Shown: positions 27,044 through 36,971, counted from the first letter of the stretch. The stretch is DNA of 64,000 nt from Aquabacter sp. L1I39 (GCF_017742835.1 NZ_CP072392.1:1286-65285); one strand, 5' to 3'. The notes: a model not told the origin generated them from the letters alone. Translations and numbers: made by a program.

Positions 27044-27342
27044 CGAACCAGCCGCTGAACTCGCGGCCGCAGCCCGTCGTTGATGGGCGGTTTATAGGAC
27101 CCCACTTTCAGGGTGTCAACACGGGCTTCGCCGAAAAAATGAACGTGGCATGACGGAAAATGCCGAAAAGTTCGGCGGCTCAAGGGTTCGCGCTGTGGAT
27201 GACGTGTGGTTTTTTGGGCAGCTCCCCTGGCCAAGGGGCAAGGTTTGCAGGGAGAATCGAAATTTACGGCCCTGCTTTTGAGACCCTTCCACGTCCCGCC
27301 GGTTCCATCTGGCGGGCCGTTCCCCCATCCGCGGAGATTGCC

Positions 27343-27840
27343 GTGGCGATCCGGCCCCTCGTCTTCTTTCCTGATCCGCGACTTCGCCTCCCGGCGGTGC
27401 CCGTCACCGCGTTTGACGACACGCTTCGGCGCTTGGCGGAGGACCTGCTCCATACGGTGCGGGCCGCTCCTGGCATCGGCATCACCGCGCCGCATGTGGG
27501 CGAGTTGGTGCGTCTCGTTGTGCTGAACCTTGGATCCGGTGATCCCGTTCGCATGCTCGCCAACCCGCGGGTGCTGGCTGTGTCCGGGGACCTTGTGAGC
27601 CATACCGAGGGATCCATCTCCATGCCCGGCATCGCCGAAGAGGTGGAGCGACCGGCGCAAGTGCGGGTCGCCTACCAGGATCTTGACGGGGCGGCGCAGG
27701 AAATTACAGCGGATGGCCTGCTTGGCGTCTGCCTCCAGCATGAGATCGACCAGTTGGATGGCATCTTTTGGCTGCAGCGCCTGTCACGCCTGAAGCGGGA
27801 TCGGGCAGTGAAGCGATTTGCCAAGCTCCAGGTGCGGTGA
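27343..27840 (+). CDS. Peptide-deformylase-like protein lacking metal ligands
   Basis: A 165-residue protein with the full deformylase fold and length. Motif 1 is GIGITAPH (44-51). Motif 2, normally EGCLS, is EGSIS with Ser91 replacing the metal-binding Cys. Motif 3, normally HExxH, is HEIDQ with Gln137 replacing the second His. With two of three metal ligands changed, normal N-formyl removal is unlikely. The GTG at 27343 follows GGAG at six bases and matches the family start (AIRPLVFFPDPRLR); the longer frame from 27160 has no family-like sequence. A genuine def must lie elsewhere. It is followed 92 bases later by a deoxyribosyltransferase-like gene. Confidence 0.85.
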   Translation: MAIRPLVFFPDPRLRLPAVPVTAFDDTLRRLAEDLLHTVRAAPGIGITAPHVGELVRLVVLNLGSGDPVRMLANPRVLAVSGDLVSHTEGSISMPGIAEEVERPAQVRVAYQDLDGAAQEITADGLLGVCLQHEIDQLDGIFWLQRLSRLKRDRAVKRFAKLQVR

Positions 27841-27932
27841 GGAGCCGTCGCTTAACCATGCTTGGCGAAAGTCCGCTTCGCCCCGCCATATCCCGGCCTT
27901 TGCGTGCGCCGGGTGCCGTGCGAAAAGAAGGG

Positions 27933-28526
27933 ATGCCTGTCATCTATCTTGCCGGTCCGGAGGTTTTCCGGCCCGATGCCCTTTCCGAGGGCGAACGTCT
28001 AAAGGCCCTCTGCACGGCAGCCGGGCTGTCTGGCCTTTATCCCCTTGACGGTGCCCCGCCCGAGGGGGAAACGGCCGTTGCCATCCGGTCCCGCTGCATA
28101 GCCGGAATAGAGCGGGCGGATGCCCTTGTCGCCAACATCTCCCCCTTCCGGGGTGCCCATATGGATCCCGGTACGGCCTGGGAGATCGGCTATGCCCAGG
28201 CACGAGGAAAACGCGTGCATCTATGGTCGGCGGACACGCGCGCCATGCGCGAGCGCGTTGCCGCCATATGCGGTTCGGACGGCTGGCGTGACGAAAACGG
28301 GCATCTGGTTGAGGATTTCGGGCAGACGGAAAATCTCATGATCTGCGGTCCGGATGCGGTGGTGCATGACAGCCCGGAGGCCGCCATTGCGGCGGCAGCG
28401 GAGGGCCTCGTGCATCCGGCGCCGGTGCGGGCCATCACCCGGTTGGATTTGGCGTTCAAGGTCGGCGTGGCCATGCTGATCGCAGCGGCGGCGAGTTTCA
28501 TTGTGCCGCGGCTGATCGGCTGGTAG
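27933..28526 (+). CDS. Nucleoside 2-deoxyribosyltransferase-like protein with C-terminal membrane anchor
   Basis: A 197-residue protein. Residues 1-160 match the nucleoside 2-deoxyribosyltransferase family: IYLAGPEVF start, ADALVANISPFRG, and DPGTAWEIGYA with the catalytic Glu84. Residues ~175-192 are a single hydrophobic helix (FKVGVAMLIAAAASFIVP), leaving a five-residue tail, so it looks tail-anchored in the inner membrane with the enzyme in the cytoplasm. The ATG at 27933 follows AAGAAGGG. It could hydrolyse or transfer the sugar of (deoxy)nucleosides or nucleotides. It is on the same strand as the PDF-like gene and may be co-transcribed. Confidence 0.8.
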   Translation: MPVIYLAGPEVFRPDALSEGERLKALCTAAGLSGLYPLDGAPPEGETAVAIRSRCIAGIERADALVANISPFRGAHMDPGTAWEIGYAQARGKRVHLWSADTRAMRERVAAICGSDGWRDENGHLVEDFGQTENLMICGPDAVVHDSPEAAIAAAAEGLVHPAPVRAITRLDLAFKVGVAMLIAAAASFIVPRLIGW

Positions 28527-28549
28527 GCGCGGCGTCTGACCGTGGCATC

Positions 28550-29692
28550 TCACGGCGTCTGAAGTGCGGTCGCGCCGGGCGTCGTCACGGCCCATTTCCG
28601 GGCGATGGCTTCCGCATTCTTGCGCTCCTCAGGCGTGAGGGAAGAGACCACCCCGTCCAGATAGACATCGCCCAGCCCGCGACTCTTAGCCAGGAGGTGC
28701 CAGCTTGCCGCTGCCGGCTTGTCCTGCGGCACCCCACGCCCCACGGAAAGCAACCGCGCATAGCGGTTCTGGGCAATGGCATTGCCGCCTAGGGCTGCCT
28801 TGCGGAACAGCAGAGCAGCAGCCTGCTCGTCCTTGGGCACGCCATCTCCGTTGAACAGGGCGATGGCCAGTTCCACCTGGGCCGTCACATGGTCCTGCAG
28901 GGCAGCCGCAGCCAGCAGGCGAATGCCTTCCGGCTTGTTGGGTGGCACCCCATTGCCCTCGCGCAGCAGCACGGAGAGGGCGTATTGGGCATCGGAGACG
29001 CCCGCGTCGGACGCCTGCTTGAACCAAGTCGCGGCAGTGCCCATTTCCGGCGGCACCCCGCGCCCCTGGAGATAGAGCAGGCCCAGATTGTAGGCGGCGG
29101 CAGCATGGCCCTTGCGCGCGGCCTTCTCGAACCAGCTGGCAGCCTCGATGTCGCTCTGCGGCACGCCCTGGCCGGTCAGGCTCGCCATGCCCAAGGCGAA
29201 CATGGCGTTGGTGTCGCCTTCGCCCGCCGCACGACGATAGTAGTCGGCGGCCTTGGTCGGGTCATAGGGCACGCCAAAGCCGCGGGAATAGAGTTCGCCC
29301 AGAAGCGTCAGCGCCGCCGGGTCATTGCCGGCCTGCAGGCGCTTCACCGCCTCCTGCGCTGCCGTAATGTAATGGCCAGCCTGATAGGCGCCGAAGGCGA
29401 CGTCGCCCTTAGCCGGGCCCGTGGCGGAGGGGGCACCGGCCAGATTGGGCAAGGTGGACTTGGCCGCAAGCGGAATCGTTGCGGCGCTGGATACGCCTGG
29501 TACGTGCGGCAAAGTGGGGTAGGGAGAAGGCGGGGGCTGGATGGCCTGGCTCTGCACGGGGGTACCGGGCGCCTTGTCCGCGTCAGGTGCCGTCTGCGCT
29601 CGCGCGGGGGCGCTGAGACAAGGCAGCGCCAGGACAAGCGCCACCACCAGCAGCGATGGCGGGCGGGAAAGCGTGAAAAGGCACCCGGTCAT
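28550..29692 (-). CDS. Secreted SEL1-like repeat protein
   Basis: A 380-residue protein with a signal peptide (hydrophobic 14-30, cleavage near ARA-QTAP), a Pro/Ala-rich linker to ~85, then about seven SEL1/TPR-like helical repeats with the recurring pattern AxxLGxLYxxGxGVPxD. These repeats bind proteins and often act in envelope regulation. Its start overlaps the stop of the ThiE-like gene (ATGA), which places it as the last gene of the minus-strand run. The open frame upstream to 29884 is a shadow of the ThiE-like gene. Confidence 0.88.
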   Translation of the reverse strand: MTGCLFTLSRPPSLLVVALVLALPCLSAPARAQTAPDADKAPGTPVQSQAIQPPPSPYPTLPHVPGVSSAATIPLAAKSTLPNLAGAPSATGPAKGDVAFGAYQAGHYITAAQEAVKRLQAGNDPAALTLLGELYSRGFGVPYDPTKAADYYRRAAGEGDTNAMFALGMASLTGQGVPQSDIEAASWFEKAARKGHAAAAYNLGLLYLQGRGVPPEMGTAATWFKQASDAGVSDAQYALSVLLREGNGVPPNKPEGIRLLAAAALQDHVTAQVELAIALFNGDGVPKDEQAAALLFRKAALGGNAIAQNRYARLLSVGRGVPQDKPAAASWHLLAKSRGLGDVYLDGVVSSLTPEERKNAEAIARKWAVTTPGATALQTP

Positions 29693-30330
29693 GGCACCGC
29701 CTGCGCCGCGCGGGCAGCCACTGCCACCGCCGCATCCATCCGGGCGACCATGGCGGCGGCTTCCCGATCCAAGAGCCAAACACCCGACAGCGCCACGAAG
29801 TCCGCGCCTGCCTGTGCCAGGGCCGCCGCCTGATCCTCGGTTTCGGCCACGCCCACGCACGGCACCTCGAACAGGTCCGCCCACCAGCGAACAAGCTCCA
29901 ACGTCTCGTTAAAAGGCAAGCCGGCATCGCCGAACAGCACATAGTCGGCCCCGCCCTCCCCCGCCTCCATGGCAGAATGGCGGGTGGTGAGGCCACCGGC
30001 GCCCGCGATGAAGTCAGGCTTCAGGCGCTTGACCGCCGCCTGGAAGGCGGGCTGGCCCCGCACGTGCGCGCCATCGGCACCCGACTCCGCCACCATTTCA
30101 GGCAACCCTTCCAGCAGCAAGGCAGCGCCTGCCGCCTGGACCGGGCCGGCCAAGGCGGCGAGGCGGCGGGATTCGTTCGGCAGCGGATTGGCGCCGGAGC
30201 GCGTGTCCGTCTGCGCCACCACGGCGGCCACGTCCCCCGCAGCCACCAGCGACGCGACGTCATCCGGTGACAGGGCGGCGGGCAGAACCAGCATCAGCCG
30301 GGCCCGATCTTCAGGCGATGTGTTCGTCAT
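29689..30330 (-). CDS. ThiE-like protein (thiamine phosphate synthase family), probably atypical
   Basis: A 213-residue TIM-barrel protein that aligns with thiamine phosphate synthase in GADGAHVRG, in the segment near HSAMEAGEGGADYVLFG, and in GADFVALSGVW. It lacks the usual N-terminal Q-x-R-E-K block and the strict diphosphate-binding residues expected for ThiE, so normal synthase activity is doubtful. It is downstream of tkt-gap-pgk-fba, on the same strand but beyond the fba terminator, and its stop overlaps the SEL1 gene start. The start at 30330 is chosen from the family-like N-terminus. Confidence 0.75.
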   Translation of the reverse strand: MTNTSPEDRARLMLVLPAALSPDDVASLVAAGDVAAVVAQTDTRSGANPLPNESRRLAALAGPVQAAGAALLLEGLPEMVAESGADGAHVRGQPAFQAAVKRLKPDFIAGAGGLTTRHSAMEAGEGGADYVLFGDAGLPFNETLELVRWWADLFEVPCVGVAETEDQAAALAQAGADFVALSGVWLLDREAAAMVARMDAAVAVAARAAQAVP

Positions 30331-30504
30331 GGGTCGTGCGCGATCCGCGTCCTGCTGCCGATGCCGGAATCGATGGAGCATCCATCCTTCCGCTTCCTAT
30401 AGAGCCAGAGCCCGCGGGGCTCCAGAGCATGCTCCATCGGGCGACAGGAAGCCGGCGAAAACGCGGCAGGCTTTTTTGGCGACCGGAGTGGCGACGCCTG
30501 TGGG

Positions 30505-30546
30505 CAAAAAGAAGCCCGCCGTGCCAGAGGCGCGGCGGGCCGGCTT
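30505..30546 (-). terminator. Terminator after fba
   Basis: Read on the minus strand, GCCCGCCG and CGGCGGGC arms (30533-30540 and 30514-30521) form a hairpin followed by TTCTTTTTG (30512-30505). It closes the tkt-gap-pgk-fba run. Confidence 0.85.
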
Positions 30547-30589
30547 ATGGGAGGGTGCGGGGCGCCAGCCGAAGCCGGCGCCGCCGAAA

Positions 30590-31615
30590 TCACGCCGCCT
30601 TCTTTTCCTCGGTCGCCGACCACTGGCCGAGCGCGGCCAGCGAGTTCATGCGCGCGCGGTGCGTAAAGGCGGCCTGGGCGGCGGCCACGTTCTCGGCCTT
30701 GCCGGACCACGCCTTCTGCGGGGCGGCCTGGAGGGCGCGGCCATAGGAATAGGTGAGCTTCCAGGGCAGGCCGCCCAGCTTCACCATGGCGTCGAGGTGG
30801 GCGGTGGCCTCCTCGTCGGACTGGCCGCCGGAGAGGAAGGCGATGCCGGGCACGGAGGACGGCACGCAGGCCTTCAGCACGCGCACGGTCTTCTCGGCCA
30901 CTTCCTCGACCGAGGCCTTCTTGGCGGACTTCTTGCCCGGCACGATCATGTTGGGCTTCAGCACCATGCCCTCGAGGCGGACGCGTTGGTAGTACAGCTC
31001 CTCGAAGACGGTCTTCAGCGTCCACTCGGTGACCGCATAGCAACGCTCAATGTCATGGTCGCCGTCCATGAGGACTTCCGGCTCCACGATCGGGACGATG
31101 TTGTTTTCCTGGCAGAGCGCCGCATAACGGGCCAGCGCATGGGCATTGGCGCGGATGGCGGTATAGCTGGGGATGTCGGCGGCGATGTCGATCACGCCCC
31201 GCCACTTCGCGAAGCGGGCGCCCAGCTTGTAATATTCCTTCAGCCGGCCGCCGAGGCCGTCGAGCCCCTCGGTAATGGTCTCGCCGGGGCAGAAGGCCAG
31301 GGGCTTGGCACCCGCATCCACCTTGATGCCGGGGATGGAGCCGGCGGCGGTGATGAGGTCCACCAGGGGAGTGCCGTCCTTGGCCTTCTGGCGGATGGTC
31401 TCGTCGAACAGGATCACGCCGGAGATATAGTCCTGCATGGCCGCGCTGGTGCGGAACATCAGCTCGCGATAGTCGCGGCGATTGTCCTCGGTGTTCTGAA
31501 CACCGATGGCGTCGAAGCGCTTCTGGATGGTGCCGGTGCTCTCGTCAGCGGCCAGGATGCCCTTGCCGTCAGCCACCATCTTCTGCGCGATCGCGTCGAG
31601 CTCAGCAGCACTCAT
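30590..31615 (-). CDS. fba: Class I fructose-bisphosphate aldolase
   Basis: A 341-residue metal-independent aldolase of the classic (animal/plant-like) class I family. The Schiff-base Lys is Lys220 in VLKPNMIVPGK, with Asp24 (AADES), Lys137 (ARFAKWR) and Glu178 (IVEPE) at the other active-site positions. It cleaves fructose-1,6-bisphosphate to glyceraldehyde-3-phosphate and dihydroxyacetone phosphate, or the reverse. It is last of tkt-gap-pgk-fba, 76 bases after pgk, and a terminator follows. A chloroplast-type class I enzyme here differs from the class II CbbA of many autotrophic alphaproteobacteria. Confidence 0.97.
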   Translation of the reverse strand: MSAAELDAIAQKMVADGKGILAADESTGTIQKRFDAIGVQNTEDNRRDYRELMFRTSAAMQDYISGVILFDETIRQKAKDGTPLVDLITAAGSIPGIKVDAGAKPLAFCPGETITEGLDGLGGRLKEYYKLGARFAKWRGVIDIAADIPSYTAIRANAHALARYAALCQENNIVPIVEPEVLMDGDHDIERCYAVTEWTLKTVFEELYYQRVRLEGMVLKPNMIVPGKKSAKKASVEEVAEKTVRVLKACVPSSVPGIAFLSGGQSDEEATAHLDAMVKLGGLPWKLTYSYGRALQAAPQKAWSGKAENVAAAQAAFTHRARMNSLAALGQWSATEEKKAA

Positions 31616-31691
31616 CTGTCTTCACCCCTCTGTTGGGAAACCGGGCCGCAGCCCGTTCGATTTCAAGTCTGATCAGGATCAAACGGAAGTC

Positions 31692-32882
31692 TCAGCGCCG
31701 CAGCGCCTCGACCCCCGGCAGGGCCTTGCCCTCGAGCCATTCCAGGAAGGCGCCGCCCGCCGTGGACACGTAGGAGAAGTCTCCCGCCGCGCCGGCATGG
31801 TTGAGCGCCGCCACTGTGTCACCGCCCCCGGCAACCGAGAGCAGGCGCCCGGCCTTGGTGGCTTCCGCCACCGCCTGCGCCACCGCGACCGTCGCAGCAT
31901 CGAAGGGCGGCAGCTCGAAGGCGCCGAAGGGGCCGTTCCAGACCACCGTCTTCACCTGGCCGAGCTTCTCCTTCACGCGAGCCACCGTCGCCGGGCCGGC
32001 ATCGAGGATCATCTCGTCCGCCTTCACCTCGTCGAGGCCGACCACGCGATGGGGGGCATGCGCCTTGAACTCGGTGGTCACCACCGCATCCACGGGCAGG
32101 ATGATCTCGCAGCCGCGCGCGGCCGCCTTTTCCATGATGTCGCGGGCGGTGGCGGCGAGATCGTGCTCGCACAAGGACTTGCCGACCCCGTGGCCCTGCG
32201 CCGCGAGGAAGGTGTTGGCCATGCCGCCGCCAATGACGATCACATCCACCTTCGCGGTGAGATTGCCGAGCAGTTCCAGCTTGGTGGACACCTTGGCACC
32301 GCCCACCACCGCGAGCACCGGACGCTCGGGCGCTTCCAGCGCCTTGGTCAGGGCATCGAGCTCGGACTGCATGGAGCGCCCGGCAAAGGCCGGCAGCTTA
32401 TGGGCCAGCCCCTCGGTGGAGGCATGGGCGCGGTGGGCAGTGGAGAAGGCATCGTTCACATAGAGGTCGCCCAGCTGGGCGAGCTCGGACACGAAGTCCG
32501 GCGCGTTCTTTTCCTCGCCCGCATAGAAACGGGTGTTTTCCAGCAGCAGCACGTCGCCATTGGCGAGGCCGTCGACCGCCTTGCGGGCCTCGGGGCCGAC
32601 GCAATCGTCGAAGAAGTTCACCGGCCGGCCGAGGCGCGCGGAGAGCGCCGGCACAACGGAGGCCAGGGACTGGCTGGCATCGCGACCCTTAGGCCGGCCG
32701 AAATGGGCGAGCAGAATGGCCCGCCCGCCCTTTTCGGAAATGGTGCGCAAGGTGGGGAGGATCGCCTGGATCCGGGTGTCGTCGGTGACGCGCCCGCCGT
32801 CCATGGGCACGTTCAGGTCCACCCGGACCAGGACGCGCTTGCCGGCGAGATCGGCGTCATCGAGGGTGCGGAAAGCGGTCAT
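31692..32882 (-). CDS. pgk: Phosphoglycerate kinase
   Basis: A 396-residue enzyme that moves phosphate between 1,3-bisphosphoglycerate and ADP. The N-terminal block [15 protein letters not shown], the substrate motifs LAHFGRPKG and the nucleotide-binding GGAKVSTK and [10 protein letters not shown] are complete. It is 21 bases from the gap stop, so the two are co-transcribed. Confidence 0.98.
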   Translation of the reverse strand: MTAFRTLDDADLAGKRVLVRVDLNVPMDGGRVTDDTRIQAILPTLRTISEKGGRAILLAHFGRPKGRDASQSLASVVPALSARLGRPVNFFDDCVGPEARKAVDGLANGDVLLLENTRFYAGEEKNAPDFVSELAQLGDLYVNDAFSTAHRAHASTEGLAHKLPAFAGRSMQSELDALTKALEAPERPVLAVVGGAKVSTKLELLGNLTAKVDVIVIGGGMANTFLAAQGHGVGKSLCEHDLAATARDIMEKAAARGCEIILPVDAVVTTEFKAHAPHRVVGLDEVKADEMILDAGPATVARVKEKLGQVKTVVWNGPFGAFELPPFDAATVAVAQAVAEATKAGRLLSVAGGGDTVAALNHAGAAGDFSYVSTAGGAFLEWLEGKALPGVEALRR

Positions 32883-32903
32883 GATGGCGCCCTCCCCGTC
32901 CGA

Positions 32904-33911
32904 TCAACCGAGCTTGCCGAGGGCGACCGCGGTGTCGGACATGCGGTTCGAGAAGCCCCACTCGTTATCATACCAGGACATGACGCGCACCAACGTACCA
33001 TCCATGACCTTGGTCTGGTCCATGTGGAAGGTGGACGAGTGGGGGTCGTGGTTGAAGTCGATGGAGACGTTGGGCTGCTCCGTATAGCCCAGCACGCCCT
33101 TCAACTCGCCCTCGGCCGCCGCCTTGATGGCTGCGTTGATCTCGGCGACCGTGGTCGAGCGCTTGGCCACGAACTTCAGGTCGATGACCGAGACGTTCGG
33201 GGTGGGCACGCGGATGGACACGCCGTCCAGCTTGCCGTTCAGTTCGGGCAGGACGAGGCCCACCGCCTTGGCGGCGCCGGTGGAGGTGGGGATCATGGAC
33301 AGGGCCGCCGCGCGGGCGCGGTAGAGGTCCTTGTGCACCTGGTCCAGCGAGGGCTGGTCATTGGTGTAGGAGTGCACGGTGGTCATGAAACCGCGCTCGA
33401 TGCCAACCGCGTCATTCAGCACCTTGGCCACGGGGGCGAGGCAATTGGTGGTGCAGGAGGCGTTGGACACCACCACATGGTCGGCGGTGAGCTTCTGGTG
33501 GTTCACGCCATAGACGACCGTGATGTCGGCGCCATCGGCAGGGGCCGATACGAGCACGCGGCGGGCGCCGGCGGTCAGATGGGCCGAGGCCTTGTCCTTG
33601 GAGGTGAAGATGCCCGTGCATTCCAGCGCGATGTCGACGCCGAGATCCTTGTGGGGGAGCTGGGCGGGATCGCGCACGGCGGTGACCTTGATGCGGTTCT
33701 CGCCGATCACGAGCGTGTCGCCATCCACCGTCACGGTGGCGGGGAAGCGGCCGTGCACGCTGTCGAAGCGCAGGAGATGGGCATTGGTCTCGACCGGGGC
33801 GAGGTCGTTGATGGCCACCACCTGGATGTCGGTGCGCCCCGATTCGATGATGGCGCGCAGCACGTTGCGCCCGATGCGACCGAACCCGTTGATGGCCACC
33901 TTCACCGTCAT
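32904..33911 (-). CDS. gap: Glyceraldehyde-3-phosphate dehydrogenase
   Basis: A 335-residue type I enzyme. NAD-binding INGFGRIGR is at residues 7-15, catalytic Cys153 is in SNASCTTNC, and His180 is in TTVHSYTND. It oxidises glyceraldehyde-3-phosphate, or works in reverse in the Calvin cycle and gluconeogenesis. The ATG at 33911 follows GGAGGAAGAC, an ideal ribosome binding site, and is preferred to the ATG at 33923. Confidence 0.98.
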   Translation of the reverse strand: MTVKVAINGFGRIGRNVLRAIIESGRTDIQVVAINDLAPVETNAHLLRFDSVHGRFPATVTVDGDTLVIGENRIKVTAVRDPAQLPHKDLGVDIALECTGIFTSKDKASAHLTAGARRVLVSAPADGADITVVYGVNHQKLTADHVVVSNASCTTNCLAPVAKVLNDAVGIERGFMTTVHSYTNDQPSLDQVHKDLYRARAAALSMIPTSTGAAKAVGLVLPELNGKLDGVSIRVPTPNVSVIDLKFVAKRSTTVAEINAAIKAAAEGELKGVLGYTEQPNVSIDFNHDPHSSTFHMDQTKVMDGTLVRVMSWYDNEWGFSNRMSDTAVALGKLG

Positions 33912-33998
33912 GTCTTCCTCCATGCGCCAGCCCTCAAGGCCGGCCGTCCGATTATCGATCCCGCGGGCGCATCTGGCGCGCCCCTCTCACATGCGAAA

Positions 33999-34025
33999 GC
34001 GGCCGGAGCCCGAAGGCCCGGCCGC
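33999..34025. terminator. Hairpin between tkt and gap (possible attenuator or mRNA-processing stem)
   Basis: GCGGCCGG (33999-34006) and CCGGCCGC (34018-34025) form a perfect 8-bp stem 10 bases past the tkt stop. On the minus strand it is followed only by TTTC. It could reduce read-through from tkt into gap, or protect the transcript end. Confidence 0.5.
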
Positions 34026-34035
34026 CTCTTGAACC

Positions 34036-36027
34036 TCAGTCCTGCTTCAGCTGCGCCAGCGCAGCATCGGCAACCGCCTCCGGCGTAATGCCGAAATGCT
34101 TGAAAAGTTCCTTGGCCGGGGCGCTCGCCCCGAAGCTCGACATGCCGATGAAGGCCGCATCCGAGCCGATGATGGCGTCCCAGCCCATGCGGATGGCGGC
34201 CTCCACGCCCACCTTGGCGGGCGCGGTGCCGATCACGGCGGCGCGCTCGGAAGCGGGGCGGGCGAGGAACAGCTCGAACGAGGGCACCGACACCACGCGG
34301 GTGGGCACGCCCTTGTCCTCCAGGAGCTTGCGCGCGGCCATGGCGAGCGAAACCTCGGAGCCGCTGGCGAACAGCGAGACCTGCGCCTCCCCGGAGGCAG
34401 GGGCGATCTCATAGGCGCCTTCGGCGACGCGGTTGGCCGCATCCGCCTGCCGCAGGATCGGCAGGTTCTGGCGCGAGAGAATGAGCGCGCTCGGCCGTTC
34501 CTTGGCGTTCAGCGCGATCTCCCAGCACTCGGCGGTCTCCACCGTGTCGCAGGGACGCAGCACCAGGAGGCCGGGAATGGCACGCAGCGCCGCCAGGTGC
34601 TCCACCGGCTGATGGGTGGGGCCGTCTTCGCCCAAGCCGATGGAATCGTGGGTGAGCACATGGATGACCCGCTCGCCCATGAGCGCCGCGAGGCGGATGG
34701 CGGGGCGGGAATAATCGGAGAACACCAGGAAGGTGCCGGAATAGGGAATGACGCCGCCATGGAGGGCGAGGCCGTTCATGGCCGCGGCCATGCCGTGCTC
34801 GCGCACGCCCCAATGCACGAAGGTGCCGGAGAAGTCGTCGGGGGTGACGGACATCTGACCCTTGGCGCGGGTGTTGTTGGAGCCGGTGAGATCGGCCGAG
34901 CCGCCGAGCATTTCGGGCACCGCCACCGTGATGGCGTCCAGCGTGATCTCGGAGGACTTGCGGGTGGCGACCGCGCCGCCCTCGGCAGCCGCCTTTTCCT
35001 TCACCGCGCGGATGGCGGCGGCGAGCGCCTGCGCCGGCAGCTCGCCGGCGATGCGACGCAGGAACTCGGTCTTCTGGTCGGCGGGCAGGGCCTCCACGCG
35101 GCTTTCCCACTCGGCGCGCGCAGAAGCGGCGCGGGCGGTCGCCTCGGCCCAGGCCTGCGCCACGTCTGCGGGAATCTCGAACGCGCCGGCTTCCCAATTC
35201 AGCGCCTTGCGGGTGGCCTCGATCTCGGCGGCGCCCAATGGCGAGCCGTGGGACTTCTCGGAGCCGGCCTTGGCAGGCGAGCCAAAGCCGATGGTGGTGC
35301 GGCAGGCGATCAGGCTCGGCGTGCCGGTGGCTTTGGCGGCGACGATGGCGGCGAAGATGGCATCCGGATCATGGCCGTCCACGCGGGTCACGTCCCAGCC
35401 CGAGGCGGCAAAGCGCGCCAATTGGTCGGTGGAGCCGGACAGCGAGGTGGCGCCGTCGATGGAGATGCGGTTGTCGTCCCACAGGACGATCAGCTTGCCG
35501 AGCTTTAGGTGGCCGGCGAGCTCCACCGCTTCCTGGCTGATGCCTTCCATGAGGTCGCCATCGGAGGCGAGCACGTAGGTGTGATGGTCCACCACTTCGG
35601 CGCCGAAGCGGGCGGCCATCAGGCGTTCGCCCATGGCAAATCCCACCGCGGTGGCGATGCCCTGGCCTAGCGGCCCAGTGGTGGTCTCGATACCGGTGGT
35701 GACGAAATTCTCAGGATGGCCAGGGGTGAGCGAACCGAGCTGGCGGAAGCGCTTCAACTCCTCAATGGTCACGTCCTTGAAGCCGGTCAGGTGCAACAGC
35801 GCATAAAGCAGCATGGAGCCGTGGCCGGCGGACAGGATGAACCGATCGCGGTCCGCCCATTTGGGGGCGGAGGGATCGAACTTCAGAACCTTGGAGAACA
35901 GCACCGTGGCGATGTCGGCCGCCCCCATGGGCAGGCCCGGATGGCCGGAATTGGCGGCCTCGACCGCATCCATGGCAAGGAACCGGATGGCGTTGGCCAT
36001 GCGGTCATGCTGAGTTCGGCTGGCCAT
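34036..36027 (-). CDS. tkt: Transketolase
   Basis: A 663-residue thiamine-diphosphate enzyme that moves two-carbon units between sugar phosphates. Residues near [13 protein letters not shown], the TPP-binding [13 protein letters not shown] (Gly-Asp-Gly followed 20+ residues later by WDDNRISID) and [22 protein letters not shown] are diagnostic. The start at 36027 matches the family; codons upstream to 36096 are not conserved. First of tkt-gap-pgk-fba, which can serve the pentose phosphate pathway, glycolysis/gluconeogenesis or the Calvin cycle. No cbbR, rubisco or prk gene is visible, so the Calvin role is only possible. Confidence 0.97.
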   Translation of the reverse strand: MASRTQHDRMANAIRFLAMDAVEAANSGHPGLPMGAADIATVLFSKVLKFDPSAPKWADRDRFILSAGHGSMLLYALLHLTGFKDVTIEELKRFRQLGSLTPGHPENFVTTGIETTTGPLGQGIATAVGFAMGERLMAARFGAEVVDHHTYVLASDGDLMEGISQEAVELAGHLKLGKLIVLWDDNRISIDGATSLSGSTDQLARFAASGWDVTRVDGHDPDAIFAAIVAAKATGTPSLIACRTTIGFGSPAKAGSEKSHGSPLGAAEIEATRKALNWEAGAFEIPADVAQAWAEATARAASARAEWESRVEALPADQKTEFLRRIAGELPAQALAAAIRAVKEKAAAEGGAVATRKSSEITLDAITVAVPEMLGGSADLTGSNNTRAKGQMSVTPDDFSGTFVHWGVREHGMAAAMNGLALHGGVIPYSGTFLVFSDYSRPAIRLAALMGERVIHVLTHDSIGLGEDGPTHQPVEHLAALRAIPGLLVLRPCDTVETAECWEIALNAKERPSALILSRQNLPILRQADAANRVAEGAYEIAPASGEAQVSLFASGSEVSLAMAARKLLEDKGVPTRVVSVPSFELFLARPASERAAVIGTAPAKVGVEAAIRMGWDAIIGSDAAFIGMSSFGASAPAKELFKHFGITPEAVADAALAQLKQD

Positions 36028-36233
36028 TCGGAACTTGTCTCCGGCGCGCACGCGCGCTTTGTGCACCACGAGAAGGGGCGCGGCCGGTCCGGCCATGCCC
36101 CAGCGGCGGCAGTGATAGCAGCGCCGCTCGGGGTGTCAAACGCAGTGCGAGGCGAACGTCAAGTGCATCTTTTCGCTTCATGCCGCGCCGCGGCGTCCCG
36201 CATTGCGCCGCAGCGTGGCATTTCAGCCTGACC

Positions 36234-36710
36234 TCAACGGCTTGCGGTGCCGAGCAGGGTCCTCAGGCTCTCCCGCGCTCCGTCCCACTGCACGTCAGCT
36301 ATGCGCCATCCATTGGCTGTCATGACCAATTTGTAGGTGATGAGCTTGGGCTCGTCGAAATTCAGAAAGCGGGCGGTCACCGTCGCCTCCTTGGGGCTGA
36401 TGGCGGTGGTGGCGAGCGAGACCTTGTCGATCTCGAAGTCCTGCCCGTCCACGAAGGGGTCGAAGTCGAGCCGGGGTTCGGCCCGCTTTCCGTCCGCCAC
36501 CAACAGCTTCGCCAAGGCCGCGTCGAAATAGGCCTTTGTGGTTGAGGCTGCTGTATAGTCAAAAGGGATGAGCCGCTCGGGCTCCGTCTCCAGATAATGC
36601 TTGTAGATGTCGCGGACCACCATGTCGGGCGCGCCACCCGAGGCTGGGGCCGCCACCGCCGCAAGCGGCGGCACGGTGATGAGAAGGGCGCCGAGGAGCG
36701 CCGCCATCAT
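36234..36710 (-). CDS. Secreted DUF3828-type protein
   Basis: A 158-residue exported protein with a signal peptide (AALLGALLITVPPLAAVAA) and a mature domain with the DUF3828-like core YKHYL...FDAALAKLLVADGK...DGQDFEIDKVSL...NGWRIADVQW. The role is unknown. The start is uncertain: the ATG at 36710 (or 36707) directly precedes the hydrophobic core and has CTGGGG before it, while in-frame starts at 36830 or 36869 would add an unusually long N-region. It is divergent from DUF4164. Confidence 0.75.
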   Translation of the reverse strand: MMAALLGALLITVPPLAAVAAPASGGAPDMVVRDIYKHYLETEPERLIPFDYTAASTTKAYFDAALAKLLVADGKRAEPRLDFDPFVDGQDFEIDKVSLATTAISPKEATVTARFLNFDEPKLITYKLVMTANGWRIADVQWDGARESLRTLLGTASR

Positions 36711-36971
36711 CAGGCCCCAGGGTGCGAAAAGCACCCGAACCGCCCGTCCCCAGCCGTCCACACCCCGAACCTTGTGCAGGACCACGCGCCTCTCCACGTC
36801 CCATCTCCCCGTCAACGGCCTGCCGGACATAGGTTTCCCGCCGACCCCACCGCCGACGGCCCCTCCCATGCGTCGACCGCAATGCTGCTCCGCACGGATT
36901 AAGGATCATTTATGCGTTGACAAGTATGAACAACTGGTCGCTTCGGCCTCGACTCGGATACACTTCACGCC

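Noticed and set aside
26424..27153. Open frames across the tandem repeat
   Set aside because: The text is Ser/Pro/Arg low-complexity that repeats with the DNA, in several frames and both strands; not coding.
31506..34088. An 860-residue plus-strand frame antisense to pgk and gap
   Set aside because: Shadow coding of strongly conserved minus-strand enzymes.
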